Shown here in pieces: positions 43,501 to 52,579 of a DNA stretch of 64,000 nt (position 1 is the stretch's first letter; each line of letters starts with the position of its first letter). Made by a program: the position numbers and the translations under genes. Origin of the DNA: an uncultured Bacilli bacterium (GTDB lineage Bacteria; Bacillota_I; Bacilli_A; RF39; UBA660); assembly GCA_934167875.1 (NCBI GenBank), contig CAKPMC010000003.1:1-64000 (forward strand), read 5' to 3'. The notes beneath the pieces were generated by a model, which worked only from the letters and a program-made list of their open reading frames with translations, was not told the origin of the DNA and did not search any database.

Positions 43501-44853
43501 GATATCAAAATCACTAGATATTAAATTTAGTATTTCTTCATATACTTCATATAATGGATGATTTTGGAAATTATTATATATAGTATTATAATCTTCTTCA
43601 GTCATTTCATTAAAATCAGTACTGTTATCTAAAGAAACATCTACTTTTTGATCAAAATAATATTCAATTTTAGTATTTATAGTTACTACTTTTAAATCAA
43701 GACCACCAGCAGATACATATAAATCAATAGTATCATTATAAGTTAGACCATTATTATTATCATTTTCAGTAATTTCTAATCTTATATTAGTATCATCAAC
43801 AGTAAATTTAATTGTAGTTTTATTATCTAAAACAGTTCCAGAGAAATCTAATTTGCTCTCTTGATAACCAATATATCCAGTAAAATCATACTGTTTTTTA
43901 TTTTTAGTTACCTCTAATGATACAAAGCATGTCCCTTCAGAAAATAATTTAATAGATTCTTTATCTTCAATTTTATATTGAATCATATCTTTATTATCAA
44001 CAGTTCCTAGTTCATATTGAACAATCTTATTAAAACCATAATAATAAACACTATATACTATTTCCTCTTCATCTTTATCAAAATAACTTAATAAATTATT
44101 TATTTCTGTTTCTAATTCTGTTTCAGTTAAATTTAATTGTTTAGAAATATTACTAAATAAAGTCTTTTCTTTCTTTAAAGAATTAAAGAATTTATCTAGT
44201 ACAGCTTTAACTTTCTTATTAGTGATAGTATAAGATAATTTATTAACTTTTTTATCTTTACCATTATAATTAATAGTTACTTTTTCTTTCTTAATATCAT
44301 CATTATTAATTGAATCATTTACAGAATCTTTTAACAAAGACCAAATTTTTTCTGTATCTTTACTACCTAAACTAGAAAGTAATGATGTATACTCTAAAGC
44401 AGTATAATAATATTTAGGAGTTATATCATTAATAAAACCATAAACTTTTTGATTAGCTAAAGCTACTTGACCTTTTACTAGTTCTTCATTATTAGCTGTT
44501 ACTTCTAAATTTAATTTAGACTTTTGATCATCTCTATTCTCTAAATAATCAAAGTTAATACTAAAAGAAGCATCTTGAGCTACTAATTCATTAACATTTA
44601 CATCAATATTAGTACGAAGACCAACATCTTTACTATTAGCTAGTTTATCAAGTAAGACTTTATTATTTTCTAAGAATGGATCCAATTTATTATTTAAATT
44701 AGATATACTTTGTAGCATTATTACCTTATTACTAGATACAGCCATAAAACCAAATACCAATAAACCGATTGAAATAACTGATAAAAGACATGCAAAGACA
44801 GTTATTTTACGATTCTGTTTTTTAACTACATTTTTAGTTAAATCTTGTTCCAT
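43492..44853 (-). CDS. Membrane-anchored extracellular protein
   Basis: A 453-residue protein with a short basic cytoplasmic head, one membrane helix at about 17-40 and a large outside domain rich in Asn, Lys and strand-like repeats (residues 45-453). There is no lipobox or sortase signal. The domain has repeated NxxNxxKxxVxxxVxxKK-like strands, suggesting a lipocalin- or beta-sheet-type fold. I am not certain of a named family. The ATG at 44853 follows GGTGGTGG; the frame upstream is intergenic. It faces the radical SAM gene. Confidence 0.7.
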   Translation of the reverse strand: MEQDLTKNVVKKQNRKITVFACLLSVISIGLLVFGFMAVSSNKVIMLQSISNLNNKLDPFLENNKVLLDKLANSKDVGLRTNIDVNVNELVAQDASFSINFDYLENRDDQKSKLNLEVTANNEELVKGQVALANQKVYGFINDITPKYYYTALEYTSLLSSLGSKDTEKIWSLLKDSVNDSINNDDIKKEKVTINYNGKDKKVNKLSYTITNKKVKAVLDKFFNSLKKEKTLFSNISKQLNLTETELETEINNLLSYFDKDEEEIVYSVYYYGFNKIVQYELGTVDNKDMIQYKIEDKESIKLFSEGTCFVSLEVTKNKKQYDFTGYIGYQESKLDFSGTVLDNKTTIKFTVDDTNIRLEITENDNNNGLTYNDTIDLYVSAGGLDLKVVTINTKIEYYFDQKVDVSLDNSTDFNEMTEEDYNTIYNNFQNHPLYEVYEEILNLISSDFDISL

Positions 44854-44951
44854 TATTCCACCACCTATTGTATTAATTATATAATTTATTTTTCTAAAAA
44901 GCAATTTATTATTTGGTTTTTATGATAAAATAGATAAACAGGTGATAATGT

Positions 44952-45905
44952 ATGCAAAATCCTTTTAAATATAGTGAAGATAATAAAAGATATTTTACTT
45001 TAGATTATTTTTATAAACATAAATTTGGTAAAAAAGTATGTAAAATTAGTTTAAATGCTGGTTTCACTTGTCCAAATAAAGATGGTACTAAGGGAATAGG
45101 TGGTTGTATATACTGTTCTAAATTAGGCAGTGGTGATTTTGCTGGAGATATTAAAAAAGATTTAATAACTCAATTCAATGAAGTTAAAGAGCATATGAAA
45201 AAGAAATGGCCTGACGCTCTTTACATTGGATATTTTCAAGCAAATACCAATACGTATGCCAAAACTGAAGTGTTAAAGCAAAAATACGAACCAATATTAG
45301 AATTAGATGATGTCGTAGGACTAAATATTGCTACTAGACCAGATGCAATAACTGAAGATTGTCTAGACTACTTAGAAGAACTATCAACTAGAACTTATTT
45401 AACTATTGAACTAGGCTTACAAACAATTCATGAACAAACAACTAAATTAATTAACCGTGGACACGACTTAAAATGTTTTGATAACATGGTCAAAAAACTA
45501 AGAGAAAGAAATATTAATGTCGTTGTACACATTATTAATGGTTTACCATATGAAACAAAAGAAATGATGTTAGAAACAGTTAACCATTTAAATAATCTCG
45601 ATATCCAAGGAATTAAAATTCATATGCTTCATATAATTAAAGATACTGCCTTAGCTTTAATGTATGAAAAAGAAAAATTTCATGTTTTAACTAAAGAAGA
45701 ATACATTGATATAGTTATCAATCAACTAGAAATATTAAAACCAGATATAGTAATAAATCGTATAACAGGAGACCCAGTAAAAGAAGATCTAATTGAACCA
45801 ACATGGCTCATAAAAAAGTTTTGTGTATTAAACGACATTGATAAAGAAATGGTAAAAAGAAACTCTTATCAAGGAAAAAAGTATAAACAAAAGGAAACTT
45901 TATAA
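44952..45905 (+). CDS. Radical SAM protein, TIGR01212/YtqA family
   Basis: A 317-residue radical SAM enzyme. The cluster-binding cysteines are C40, C52 and C55 in FTCPNKDGTKGIGGCIYC, the spacing of the TIGR01212 (YtqA-like) family. Further family features are LYIGYFQANTNTYA and IATRPDAI, ELGLQTIHEQT and LPYETKEMML. GGTGAT lies 6 nt before the ATG. The substrate in this family is not firmly known; Bacillus carries ytqA in the same broad chromosomal region. It converges with the vanY-like gene. Confidence 0.92.
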   Translation: MQNPFKYSEDNKRYFTLDYFYKHKFGKKVCKISLNAGFTCPNKDGTKGIGGCIYCSKLGSGDFAGDIKKDLITQFNEVKEHMKKKWPDALYIGYFQANTNTYAKTEVLKQKYEPILELDDVVGLNIATRPDAITEDCLDYLEELSTRTYLTIELGLQTIHEQTTKLINRGHDLKCFDNMVKKLRERNINVVVHIINGLPYETKEMMLETVNHLNNLDIQGIKIHMLHIIKDTALALMYEKEKFHVLTKEEYIDIVINQLEILKPDIVINRITGDPVKEDLIEPTWLIKKFCVLNDIDKEMVKRNSYQGKKYKQKETL

Positions 45906-45922
45906 TATTAAAGCTTCCTTTT
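45889..45922. terminator. Bidirectional terminator
   Basis: An imperfect hairpin (AAAAGGAA-CTTTA with TAAAG-TTCCTTTT) overlaps the stop of the radical SAM gene and serves the converging vanY-like gene. Confidence 0.75.
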
Positions 45923-45924
45923 AA

Positions 45925-47007
45925 TTACTTATTATCTACAAAATAAGCATAATATTCTTCAAATGTAATATTATTTTCATAAATATATTTAGCTACATCT
46001 TTACCAACATAACGATAATGCCAAGGTTCATATCCATAACCAGTAATGTATTCTTTTCCCTTAGGATATCTTAAAATAAAACCATATAAATGTGCATTAT
46101 CCTTCATCCAAGTAAATTCAGGACTACTTTCAAATTTACCAAGAGAATATTCATTTTTAACTCCAACATCTAAGGCAAGTCCTGTTTGATGTTCAGAATA
46201 ACCAGGTCTAGCACTCCATTTATCAGCCCAAGTAAGACCATTACTACTCTTATAATTATTATATAAACCACTCTGAGTATTATAACTACGATAAGCAGAA
46301 TTATTTCGAATATGATATCCTTCCTTTTCAGCATCATCAACTAAAGTTTTAAAAGCTTCATAAGCAGTTTTATTAAGTTTACTACCATTTTTATTATCAT
46401 AAGCTTTATCCATAGTTATAAGTTCACCATAATAATAATCTTTATCTAAATAATAATACTTATTAACGATCATTAAAAATCCCTTTTCAGTATCAGTTTT
46501 AGTAATATCAATATAAAATTCATAATCAAGATTACTATTAACATTAGTAATAATAGTATTAATATCATCACTGTTATAATTCATATAACGTTCAAGTCTA
46601 TCAACTATAAAATATTTATTATTAATAATATTAACTAATTTATCAGAGTAAGGATATTCTATATTATTATTAACTAAATAAATAACAGCCTCTATATCAT
46701 AATTTCCAGTAATATTAGAAATATAATCAAGATATTTGCCAAGATTATCTTTATTATAAGAAGAACTATTCAAAAGTTTAGGTAAATAAGATAAATATTC
46801 TTTATTTAAAATATTATTTACATCATTACTATTTACTTTATTAAGTATCGTTTTAGTATCTTCTTTACTATAACCAAGTTTAATTAGTTTTTTCTCTATC
46901 GTTTCACCAAACAAACAACTATATAATAAAAATAAACAAACTATTGGTATTAAAACAACAAATAATACTCTATTCCAACGAATCTTATATTTTTTCTTCT
47001 TTTTCAT
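45925..47007 (-). CDS. D-alanyl-D-alanine carboxypeptidase, VanY/M15B family
   Basis: A zinc carboxypeptidase that trims the terminal D-Ala from peptidoglycan stem peptides. The 360-residue protein has a basic start, one membrane helix (about 10-30), a stalk of about 160 residues, and the M15B catalytic domain: RSYNTQSGLYNNY, SEHQTGLALDVG (zinc His and Asp) and EPWHYRYVG (zinc His). It is anchored with the enzyme outside. The ATG at 47007 follows AGGTGATG. It is not near vancomycin-resistance genes, so a housekeeping wall role is likely. Confidence 0.92.
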   Translation of the reverse strand: MKKKKKYKIRWNRVLFVVLIPIVCLFLLYSCLFGETIEKKLIKLGYSKEDTKTILNKVNSNDVNNILNKEYLSYLPKLLNSSSYNKDNLGKYLDYISNITGNYDIEAVIYLVNNNIEYPYSDKLVNIINNKYFIVDRLERYMNYNSDDINTIITNVNSNLDYEFYIDITKTDTEKGFLMIVNKYYYLDKDYYYGELITMDKAYDNKNGSKLNKTAYEAFKTLVDDAEKEGYHIRNNSAYRSYNTQSGLYNNYKSSNGLTWADKWSARPGYSEHQTGLALDVGVKNEYSLGKFESSPEFTWMKDNAHLYGFILRYPKGKEYITGYGYEPWHYRYVGKDVAKYIYENNITFEEYYAYFVDNK

Positions 47008-47033
47008 ACTCATCACCTACCTTAATTATAAAC

Positions 47034-47063
47034 AAAAAAAGCTTAGTTTTCACTAAACTTTTT
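47034..47063 (-). terminator. Terminator after the SPFH gene
   Basis: A hairpin with one internal mismatch (AAAAAG-TTAGT with ACTAA-CTTTTT) ends the nfeD-SPFH operon on the minus strand and has T residues after it. Confidence 0.75.
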
Positions 47064-47087
47064 AAATTAGTATGTAAATAATGTCTA

Positions 47088-47981
47088 CTATTTATCAGAT
47101 TTTTTAGTTTTATCTAATGATTCTGCTATTACTGTTCCTGCTGTTACTAAATTTTGTAAGTCACTTGGTACAATAATCTTAGTAGATTGACCATTAGCCA
47201 CTTCTACCATAGCATCATAACTCTTTAGTTTAAGTACAGCTTCATCTACTTTAGCATCTTTTAATAGTTTTAATGATTCAGCTTTTGCTTCTGATACTTT
47301 TAATATAGCTTGAGCTTCACCTTCTGCTTCACGAATATGAGTTTCTCTTTTTGCATCAGCTCTTAAGATAGCACTTTCTTTTTCTCCTTCAGCAATTAAG
47401 ATAGCTGCTTTCTTTTCTCCTTCTGCTTGAAGAATCTTTTCACGCCTTTCACGTTCTGCTCTCATTTGTTTTTCCATTGCTTCTTGAATATCTCTTGGTG
47501 GAATAATATTTTTAACTTCAACACGATTTACTTTAATTCCCCAAGGATCTGTTGCTTCATCAAGAATAGAACGCATTTTAGAATTAATAATATCACGGCT
47601 TGTTAAAGTTTGATCAAGTTCAAGTTCACCAATAATATTACGAAGTGTAGTTGCTGTTAAATTTTCAATAGCATTTACTGGATTTTCAACTCCATAAGTA
47701 TAAAGTTTAGGATCTGTTATTTGAAAATAAACAACTGTATCAATTTGCATTGTAACATTATCTTTTGTAATAACAGGTTGTGGTGCAAAATCTTTCACAA
47801 TTTCCTTTAAAGTTACATCACTTGCTACTCTATCGATAAAAGGAATTACATAATGTACCCCTGTTTGAAGTGTAGCATGATAACTACCAAGTCTTTCAAC
47901 AACTTTAGCTCTTGATTGTGGAATAATTTTAATTCCTGCAATAACTAAAACTAAAATAATAATTAGAATAATCCATACCAT
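47088..47981 (-). CDS. SPFH/band 7 (stomatin-like, QmcA-type) membrane protein
   Basis: A 297-residue SPFH-domain protein with an N-terminal membrane helix (1-18), the band 7 domain including VERLGSYHATLQTGVHYVIPFIDRV, and a long helical region rich in Ala, Glu and Lys (about 170-255) that drives oligomerisation. Such proteins form rings or cages at the membrane, often linked to quality control. Its upstream partner is an NfeD protein, spaced by 1 nt, which is a conserved pair. Confidence 0.95.
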   Translation of the reverse strand: MVWIILIIILVLVIAGIKIIPQSRAKVVERLGSYHATLQTGVHYVIPFIDRVASDVTLKEIVKDFAPQPVITKDNVTMQIDTVVYFQITDPKLYTYGVENPVNAIENLTATTLRNIIGELELDQTLTSRDIINSKMRSILDEATDPWGIKVNRVEVKNIIPPRDIQEAMEKQMRAERERREKILQAEGEKKAAILIAEGEKESAILRADAKRETHIREAEGEAQAILKVSEAKAESLKLLKDAKVDEAVLKLKSYDAMVEVANGQSTKIIVPSDLQNLVTAGTVIAESLDKTKKSDK

Positions 47982-47982
47982 G

Positions 47983-48417
47983 TTAATCTTCCTCCTTTAC
48001 TTCCTTAACATTTAGTTTTACTCCATCTATAGAAAGTATTTCTACTTTACTACCAACTTTAATTTTTTTATTAGAAACAGCACTCCATCTCTTACCATCA
48101 ACCTTTACCTCACCTGGTTCCAGTTTAGTAATTTCTTCTGTTACTATTCCAATTTGTCCAATAACTCTATCTAAATTAGTAGGAATAATCTTATTTCCAC
48201 GAATCTTTTCTACAAAGCCTCTAGTTAATAAAAGTGAAATAAAACTAACTCCAACAAATAAAGCAATTTGTATCGTTATATTATCTATAAAGAAACTAAG
48301 AACAAAGGCCGCTAATGATCCCAAAGCAAACCATATAGAAACCAAATTAACAGTACCAAGTTCTAATAAAATTAATAGAATAAATATTATCATCCAAGTA
48401 AATGTCATAAACTTCAC
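47983..48417 (-). CDS. NfeD family protein
   Basis: A 144-residue NfeD-type protein: three hydrophobic segments in the first 85 residues, with ELGTVNLVSIWFALGSLAAF, and a C-terminal OB-fold domain (about 85-144) with GQIGIVTEEITKLEPGEVKVDGKRW. This is the short form without a serine-protease (ClpP-like) domain. It precedes the SPFH gene directly and probably acts with it. Confidence 0.92.
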   Translation of the reverse strand: MKFMTFTWMIIFILLILLELGTVNLVSIWFALGSLAAFVLSFFIDNITIQIALFVGVSFISLLLTRGFVEKIRGNKIIPTNLDRVIGQIGIVTEEITKLEPGEVKVDGKRWSAVSNKKIKVGSKVEILSIDGVKLNVKEVKEED

Positions 48418-48462
48418 TTCCTAATACAATTATACTATAAAATAAAGAAAAATAATACCAAA

Positions 48463-50079
48463 CTAAGAAATTTTCTTAGCATGAATAACTAAGCGATGAT
48501 CAGCATTATCATAACATGTAGATAAAGTTAATATCTTATCACTATCATTCACTTCAACTCCAAAATCATATACACTTTTATTTATCTTATCATTAACATA
48601 ATTAATAAAAGATTTATTACTATTAAACTTAGTAATTAAATAATCATTAGTTTTTTCTGTAGTGTATATTGAAAAAACTTTCCAAGTCATTTCTTGTCCT
48701 TTTATATTAAAAGTAATATTATAATTATCACTATTATTAAGCCAATCAGAATCAAGTACTTTTTTTAATGAACCAAATAATAATTCATTTTTATGTACAT
48801 TATGACCATATACTATAGTATTTTTATCTATATTATCCATATCATTTCTATAATCAACAAATATCCAACCTGCTAAATTATTTCTTTTATCAAAAGCATG
48901 ATTTAAATAGTAATCATTATCTGTAGCCTGAACAACTGGATAATTAACTTTTGTATTTTTAACTGTTAACCATCCAACTGTATCATTGTTAATAGCTAGT
49001 AATTTATCATATACTTGTTCATATTTTTTATAATATGGACTAACATAGGTATTAGTCTGATTATTAGAATTATCACTAATATTATTTGATTGCTCATCAT
49101 TGCTAGGTACAATATTATTATCTACTGTATCGTTATTATCAACCTCATCAATAATATCATTAATAATCTTAACATTAACATCAAAATGATCATTTGTTTT
49201 ACGTTCACTAAATTTAGCTATTCCAAATATTATCAAACCAATAATTATTAAAATAAGCATAATACCTCTAAACATAGCTATATTTAACTGTTTTATTTTA
49301 TTTTTATCCATATATTCTTTAGAATACTTGATCTTTATATTAACATTATACTTTTTTTCTATTTTATTAAATAAATTAATATCTTTCATAATAGAGTCAA
49401 GTAAATCATTAGTTTCTATAATTATAATATTTACTTTTTTAAAATCATTATCACGCAACATATTTATTATAAGTAATATTTTTTTTCTACTATAATTTGT
49501 TATTATAATCTTCTTAAGTTTTCGATTAATCTTAAAGAAATACATTAATTCATCTAATTCACAGGAATTAATAGAGTTATCAATATATATTTTTTCTTTA
49601 TTACATAGTTGTGAATATGTTTGGATATTATTAAGTTTCATGAACTGACTACTAAAAAGAATTTCTCCTCTAGTATTAACTGTATTATTAGGAAATTTAT
49701 AAAATAATATTTCTGGCATACTATAACATTCTATTTTTTCTAAGTTATGATTTTCCAGTAATAATCCTGATAAAGTATAATTTAATTCTTTATCCTCTGT
49801 AAAAATAACCTGCTCTATATTAGACAGTAATTTAAGTAGTTGTAAAATTGTTTCAGCAATTTCTATGTTTTTTATTTTAGCTTTACTAATCTTATTTTTT
49901 ATTAATAGTAGTTGAAAGAAAGCAGCAACAAGTTCTAAGTTTTCAACAATGTATTCTTCAGTAAATTTTAAATTTTTAGTATTAATAACATTGGTATTGT
50001 TTAAGTTTTCAGTATCTATATTATTAGTAATAGAAAATGAAATATATTCTTTATCTATTAAAACTAGTATTTTATTCAT
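48463..50079 (-). CDS. Class B sortase with a large cytoplasmic N-terminal domain
   Basis: A transpeptidase that attaches sorting-signal proteins to the cell wall. Of its 538 residues, 1-265 are a cytoplasmic region of unknown function with repeated strand-helix units; a membrane helix spans 270-290; a low-complexity Asn/Asp linker follows; and the sortase domain is at about 350-538. Catalytic residues are His426 (YGHN), Cys522 (TLSTC) and Arg529 (HRLVIHA). The class B call rests on the long insert between His and Cys and the HAFDKRNN-AGWIFVDYRN block. TGGAGG precedes the ATG at 50079. The adjacent upstream gene encodes an NPKTG protein, its likely substrate. Confidence 0.88.
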   Translation of the reverse strand: MNKILVLIDKEYISFSITNNIDTENLNNTNVINTKNLKFTEEYIVENLELVAAFFQLLLIKNKISKAKIKNIEIAETILQLLKLLSNIEQVIFTEDKELNYTLSGLLLENHNLEKIECYSMPEILFYKFPNNTVNTRGEILFSSQFMKLNNIQTYSQLCNKEKIYIDNSINSCELDELMYFFKINRKLKKIIITNYSRKKILLIINMLRDNDFKKVNIIIIETNDLLDSIMKDINLFNKIEKKYNVNIKIKYSKEYMDKNKIKQLNIAMFRGIMLILIIIGLIIFGIAKFSERKTNDHFDVNVKIINDIIDEVDNNDTVDNNIVPSNDEQSNNISDNSNNQTNTYVSPYYKKYEQVYDKLLAINNDTVGWLTVKNTKVNYPVVQATDNDYYLNHAFDKRNNLAGWIFVDYRNDMDNIDKNTIVYGHNVHKNELLFGSLKKVLDSDWLNNSDNYNITFNIKGQEMTWKVFSIYTTEKTNDYLITKFNSNKSFINYVNDKINKSVYDFGVEVNDSDKILTLSTCYDNADHRLVIHAKKIS

Positions 50080-50103
50080 ATTACCTCCATTAAGTATAAG
50101 ATA

Positions 50104-50126
50104 GAAAAAAAGCCTCATAAGAGGCT
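50104..50126 (-). terminator. Terminator between the NPKTG gene and the sortase gene
   Basis: A perfect 6-bp GC-rich stem (50111-50116 with 50121-50126) with a 4-nt loop is followed on the minus strand by seven T residues. The sortase gene must therefore rely on read-through or on a promoter of its own. Confidence 0.82.
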
Positions 50127-50134
50127 AAAGTTTA

Positions 50135-51385
50135 TTATGCTTGTGGAAATTTATTAAATTTTCTTATACTAACATATCCTAAAGTTCCAACAGCTATTAT
50201 AGCTACTGTAATAATTCCATATTGAGTGAAATTACCAGTCTTAGGATTTTCAACTGTTTCTTCTTTCTTATCTTCAGTAGTATTGAATGACTTAATACCA
50301 TTTTTTATATCAAGTTTAAATGAATCAAATTTACCTGTATTGGAAGTAGAACAAATACCACCATAATCATCACTAGTACACACCATACATTCTCCATACT
50401 TATATTCAACCCCATCTTGATCTATAGTAAAGTTATCTTTACTATCCAAGAAATCACTAAGAGTATCAATGTTATAATTTTTTAATGAAGATAAAGCATA
50501 TATAGCATTTAAAACATATTGATACTCAAGAGAATAGCATTCACTTTCTTGAGTAGATGGTTCATAAGTAACTATACCATCACAATATTTAAATTTAAAA
50601 TTATACTCATCACTGTTTCCAGCATTAACAACAAATACAACTTCGTTACCAATTTGTGAAACAGTAACAGTATCATCTTTTATTTCATTGTAATAATCAC
50701 TGTTCAAATAAGCATCTAAAAAGTCAAACCAAATCATTTCATCTTCTGTAGGTGGTTGAAGATCACCAATTCCAATTGAAGTATCATCTTGACCAGGTGT
50801 AGCATCACCCATACCACCTGTACTAGAATCATCAGATAATACAGCACCTTCTACATGATCCTTTGAAATATTTATAACCGGTTTTACTGCAGCTTTTGAA
50901 GCTCTATCAGCAGTACCTGTCACACCAGTACCATCTAATTTAGTACTAATAGTCCAAATCCAAGTTTCACCATTAATAAAAAATTCAGTAGAAGTCCAAT
51001 AATTAGTTCTAGATAATGCATAAGCAGGGGTAGTAAAATCAAAACTTTCAGTAAAACTAGTAGAATCTCCAAATATTAATTGCATTGTTGGAAGATAAAC
51101 ATCACTAGTATTAGTCCAAGCAGTTTTAAGACTATTTATTTTATTAATAGCATCTTCATAATTCATTTTACCAAAATCAACACTACTATCAACAACATCC
51201 TTAGATAAAGCTACCAAGTCGCTTCCTGAATCACTAATTACGTAAAATTTGTATAAATTAGTACCATCAACATTTACATTTATTTCATCGCCAGTATTAT
51301 AAGTTTTGTAATTTTTAGCATCTACTATATTCATTCCTGAAAAAAGAACAAAAGCAGAAAGCATAATTGCCAACATCTTTTTCAT
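50135..51385 (-). CDS. Sortase-anchored surface protein (NPKTG motif)
   Basis: A 416-residue exported protein. It begins with a signal peptide (1-23, with a VDA-like cleavage site), contains an outside region with several Cys residues in the C-terminal half (YCDG, ECYS, ECMVC, GGIC), and ends with NPKTG (380-384), a membrane helix (about 388-406) and a short basic tail RKFNK. NPKTG resembles the NPQTN-type signal of class B sortases. The next gene is such a sortase. The domains themselves are not recognised. The start codon lacks a normally spaced ribosome binding site (see the repeat at 51403-51420). Confidence 0.85.
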   Translation of the reverse strand: MKKMLAIMLSAFVLFSGMNIVDAKNYKTYNTGDEINVNVDGTNLYKFYVISDSGSDLVALSKDVVDSSVDFGKMNYEDAINKINSLKTAWTNTSDVYLPTMQLIFGDSTSFTESFDFTTPAYALSRTNYWTSTEFFINGETWIWTISTKLDGTGVTGTADRASKAAVKPVINISKDHVEGAVLSDDSSTGGMGDATPGQDDTSIGIGDLQPPTEDEMIWFDFLDAYLNSDYYNEIKDDTVTVSQIGNEVVFVVNAGNSDEYNFKFKYCDGIVTYEPSTQESECYSLEYQYVLNAIYALSSLKNYNIDTLSDFLDSKDNFTIDQDGVEYKYGECMVCTSDDYGGICSTSNTGKFDSFKLDIKNGIKSFNTTEDKKEETVENPKTGNFTQYGIITVAIIAVGTLGYVSIRKFNKFPQA

Positions 51386-51402
51386 AATATCATTTTTTAA
51401 AC

Positions 51403-51420
51403 ACTAGATAAACATCTAGT
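51403..51420 (-). promoter_or_regulatory. Perfect inverted repeat in the 5' leader of the NPKTG gene
   Basis: The minus strand reads ACTAGAT-GTTT-ATCTAGT, a 7-bp perfect stem. It lies between a strong GGAGGAG (51424-51430) and the ATG at 51385. A TATAAT (51434-51439) lies directly upstream of GGAGGAG, so the repeat falls in the early transcribed region. It could be an operator or an mRNA hairpin. An MFI-stop mini-frame begins inside it at 51415. Confidence 0.55.
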
Positions 51421-51480
51421 CAACTCCTCCTCTATTATAGATATTAACATTATCGACAAATATAGTCAATATTTGCCAAG

Positions 51481-51506
51481 AAAAAAAGCAAGTTTTACAA
51501 ACTTAC
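51481..51506 (-). terminator. Terminator after the Rpn-type gene
   Basis: A stem of about eight pairs (GTAAGTTT with AAACTTGC, including a G-T pair) and a 3-nt loop is followed on the minus strand by seven T residues. Confidence 0.72.
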
Positions 51507-52444
51507 TTTACTATTTTCAAACTTTTAATTTCATCTTTAGATAAACCTGTAGCTTTAGAAATATCATCTATAGATATAGTACCTAGTTTTAACATTTTTT
51601 TAGCTATTTCTACTTTTTCTTGGTTAGCACCTAATTCAAGAGCTTTTTTACTAGCTTCTTTTATTTCACTTTTAATACACGTTCTTTTAATTCTATCCCA
51701 CTCTTCATCTCTATCATAATATCTCTCTGGTAGTTGATCATCATAATTCATCTCTTCCACTATCCTTTCGATATCCATCCTTATCTTTTCATCTAGTGGT
51801 ACACTTCTTATATCACTCTCAAATTTACTCTTATCTGTACACATCATTAATGCTGATATCCCACATAATATTTGATAATTTTCTGGATAATTAAATCTAG
51901 CTTCACTATACCATAATTTACTTAACTCTTCAATATTGATATGTATTATTTTTAACTTCTCTGTTAATATATGTCCATACTTATTTCTAAGTACATATTC
52001 ATCTATCTTTTCTTTATTTATTGTATCTACATATTTTAAATTAAAATTATATTGAATAGTCGTTTTTATATTAGTATAATCTTCACTTTCTTCTAATCCC
52101 ATACCGAAAAAATTACTAGCAAAATAAATATTTCTTTCAATTATTTCTTGTTTAAATGTTTTTCGATTATTCATCTCTAGATTAATCTTTAATGGTTCTT
52201 CTAAATCTACAATAAAGATAACATCTTTATCTGCTTTCTTATCTGTTACTCGTGATAATTTTTGATTAGTATTTTTAAAAGCTATTTTTCCTTTTAATAA
52301 CGAATATGGGATACCTGTTAAAACACTTATTAAATATGCTGTGATATTAGGATATTCTCTATTACCAAACACTGCCTTAAACATTTCATCATAACATATT
52401 GGTACCATTTTATTTGGATTGTTTATTAATTGTTTCTTATTCAA
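51503..52444 (-). CDS. Rpn family / PD-(D/E)XK nuclease transposase-like protein
   Basis: A 313-residue member of the Rpn (recombination-promoting nuclease) / PDDEXK transposase-like group. The family start CYDEMFKAVFGNREY, the nuclease core with DKDVIFIVDLEEPLKINLEMN (the ExN element as catalytic Glu) and the helical C-terminus with repeats near DDISKATGLSKDEIK are present. I use the TTG at 52444, 7 nt after GGAGGTGG. No terminal repeats or target duplication were seen, so it may be domesticated. A fragment of a relative is at 58150-58192. Confidence 0.85.
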   Translation of the reverse strand: MNKKQLINNPNKMVPICYDEMFKAVFGNREYPNITAYLISVLTGIPYSLLKGKIAFKNTNQKLSRVTDKKADKDVIFIVDLEEPLKINLEMNNRKTFKQEIIERNIYFASNFFGMGLEESEDYTNIKTTIQYNFNLKYVDTINKEKIDEYVLRNKYGHILTEKLKIIHINIEELSKLWYSEARFNYPENYQILCGISALMMCTDKSKFESDIRSVPLDEKIRMDIERIVEEMNYDDQLPERYYDRDEEWDRIKRTCIKSEIKEASKKALELGANQEKVEIAKKMLKLGTISIDDISKATGLSKDEIKSLKIVK

Positions 52445-52514
52445 GAAAACCACCTCCAATTATATTATTTCTATTTTTTTAGAAATACCTATTTATTATT
52501 AAGTAAAATTACAT

Positions 52515-52549
52515 AATAAAAGGATAATAACCATAAATTATTATCCTAA
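52515..52549 (-). terminator. Terminator after corA
   Basis: A perfect 10-bp stem (52521-52530 with 52538-52547) with a 7-nt loop lies downstream of the corA stop on the minus strand and is followed by TTTTATT. Confidence 0.75.
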
Positions 52550-52579
52550 AATTAAACCTTTTTCTTTCTAGACAGTAAA

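Noticed and set aside
47088..48417. SPFH-NfeD pair as a defence or secretion module
   Set aside because: This is a common housekeeping pair in bacteria; nothing nearby suggests a special role.
51503..52444. A complete insertion sequence around the Rpn-type gene
   Set aside because: No terminal inverted repeats or target-site duplication were seen, and Rpn proteins are not classical transposases.
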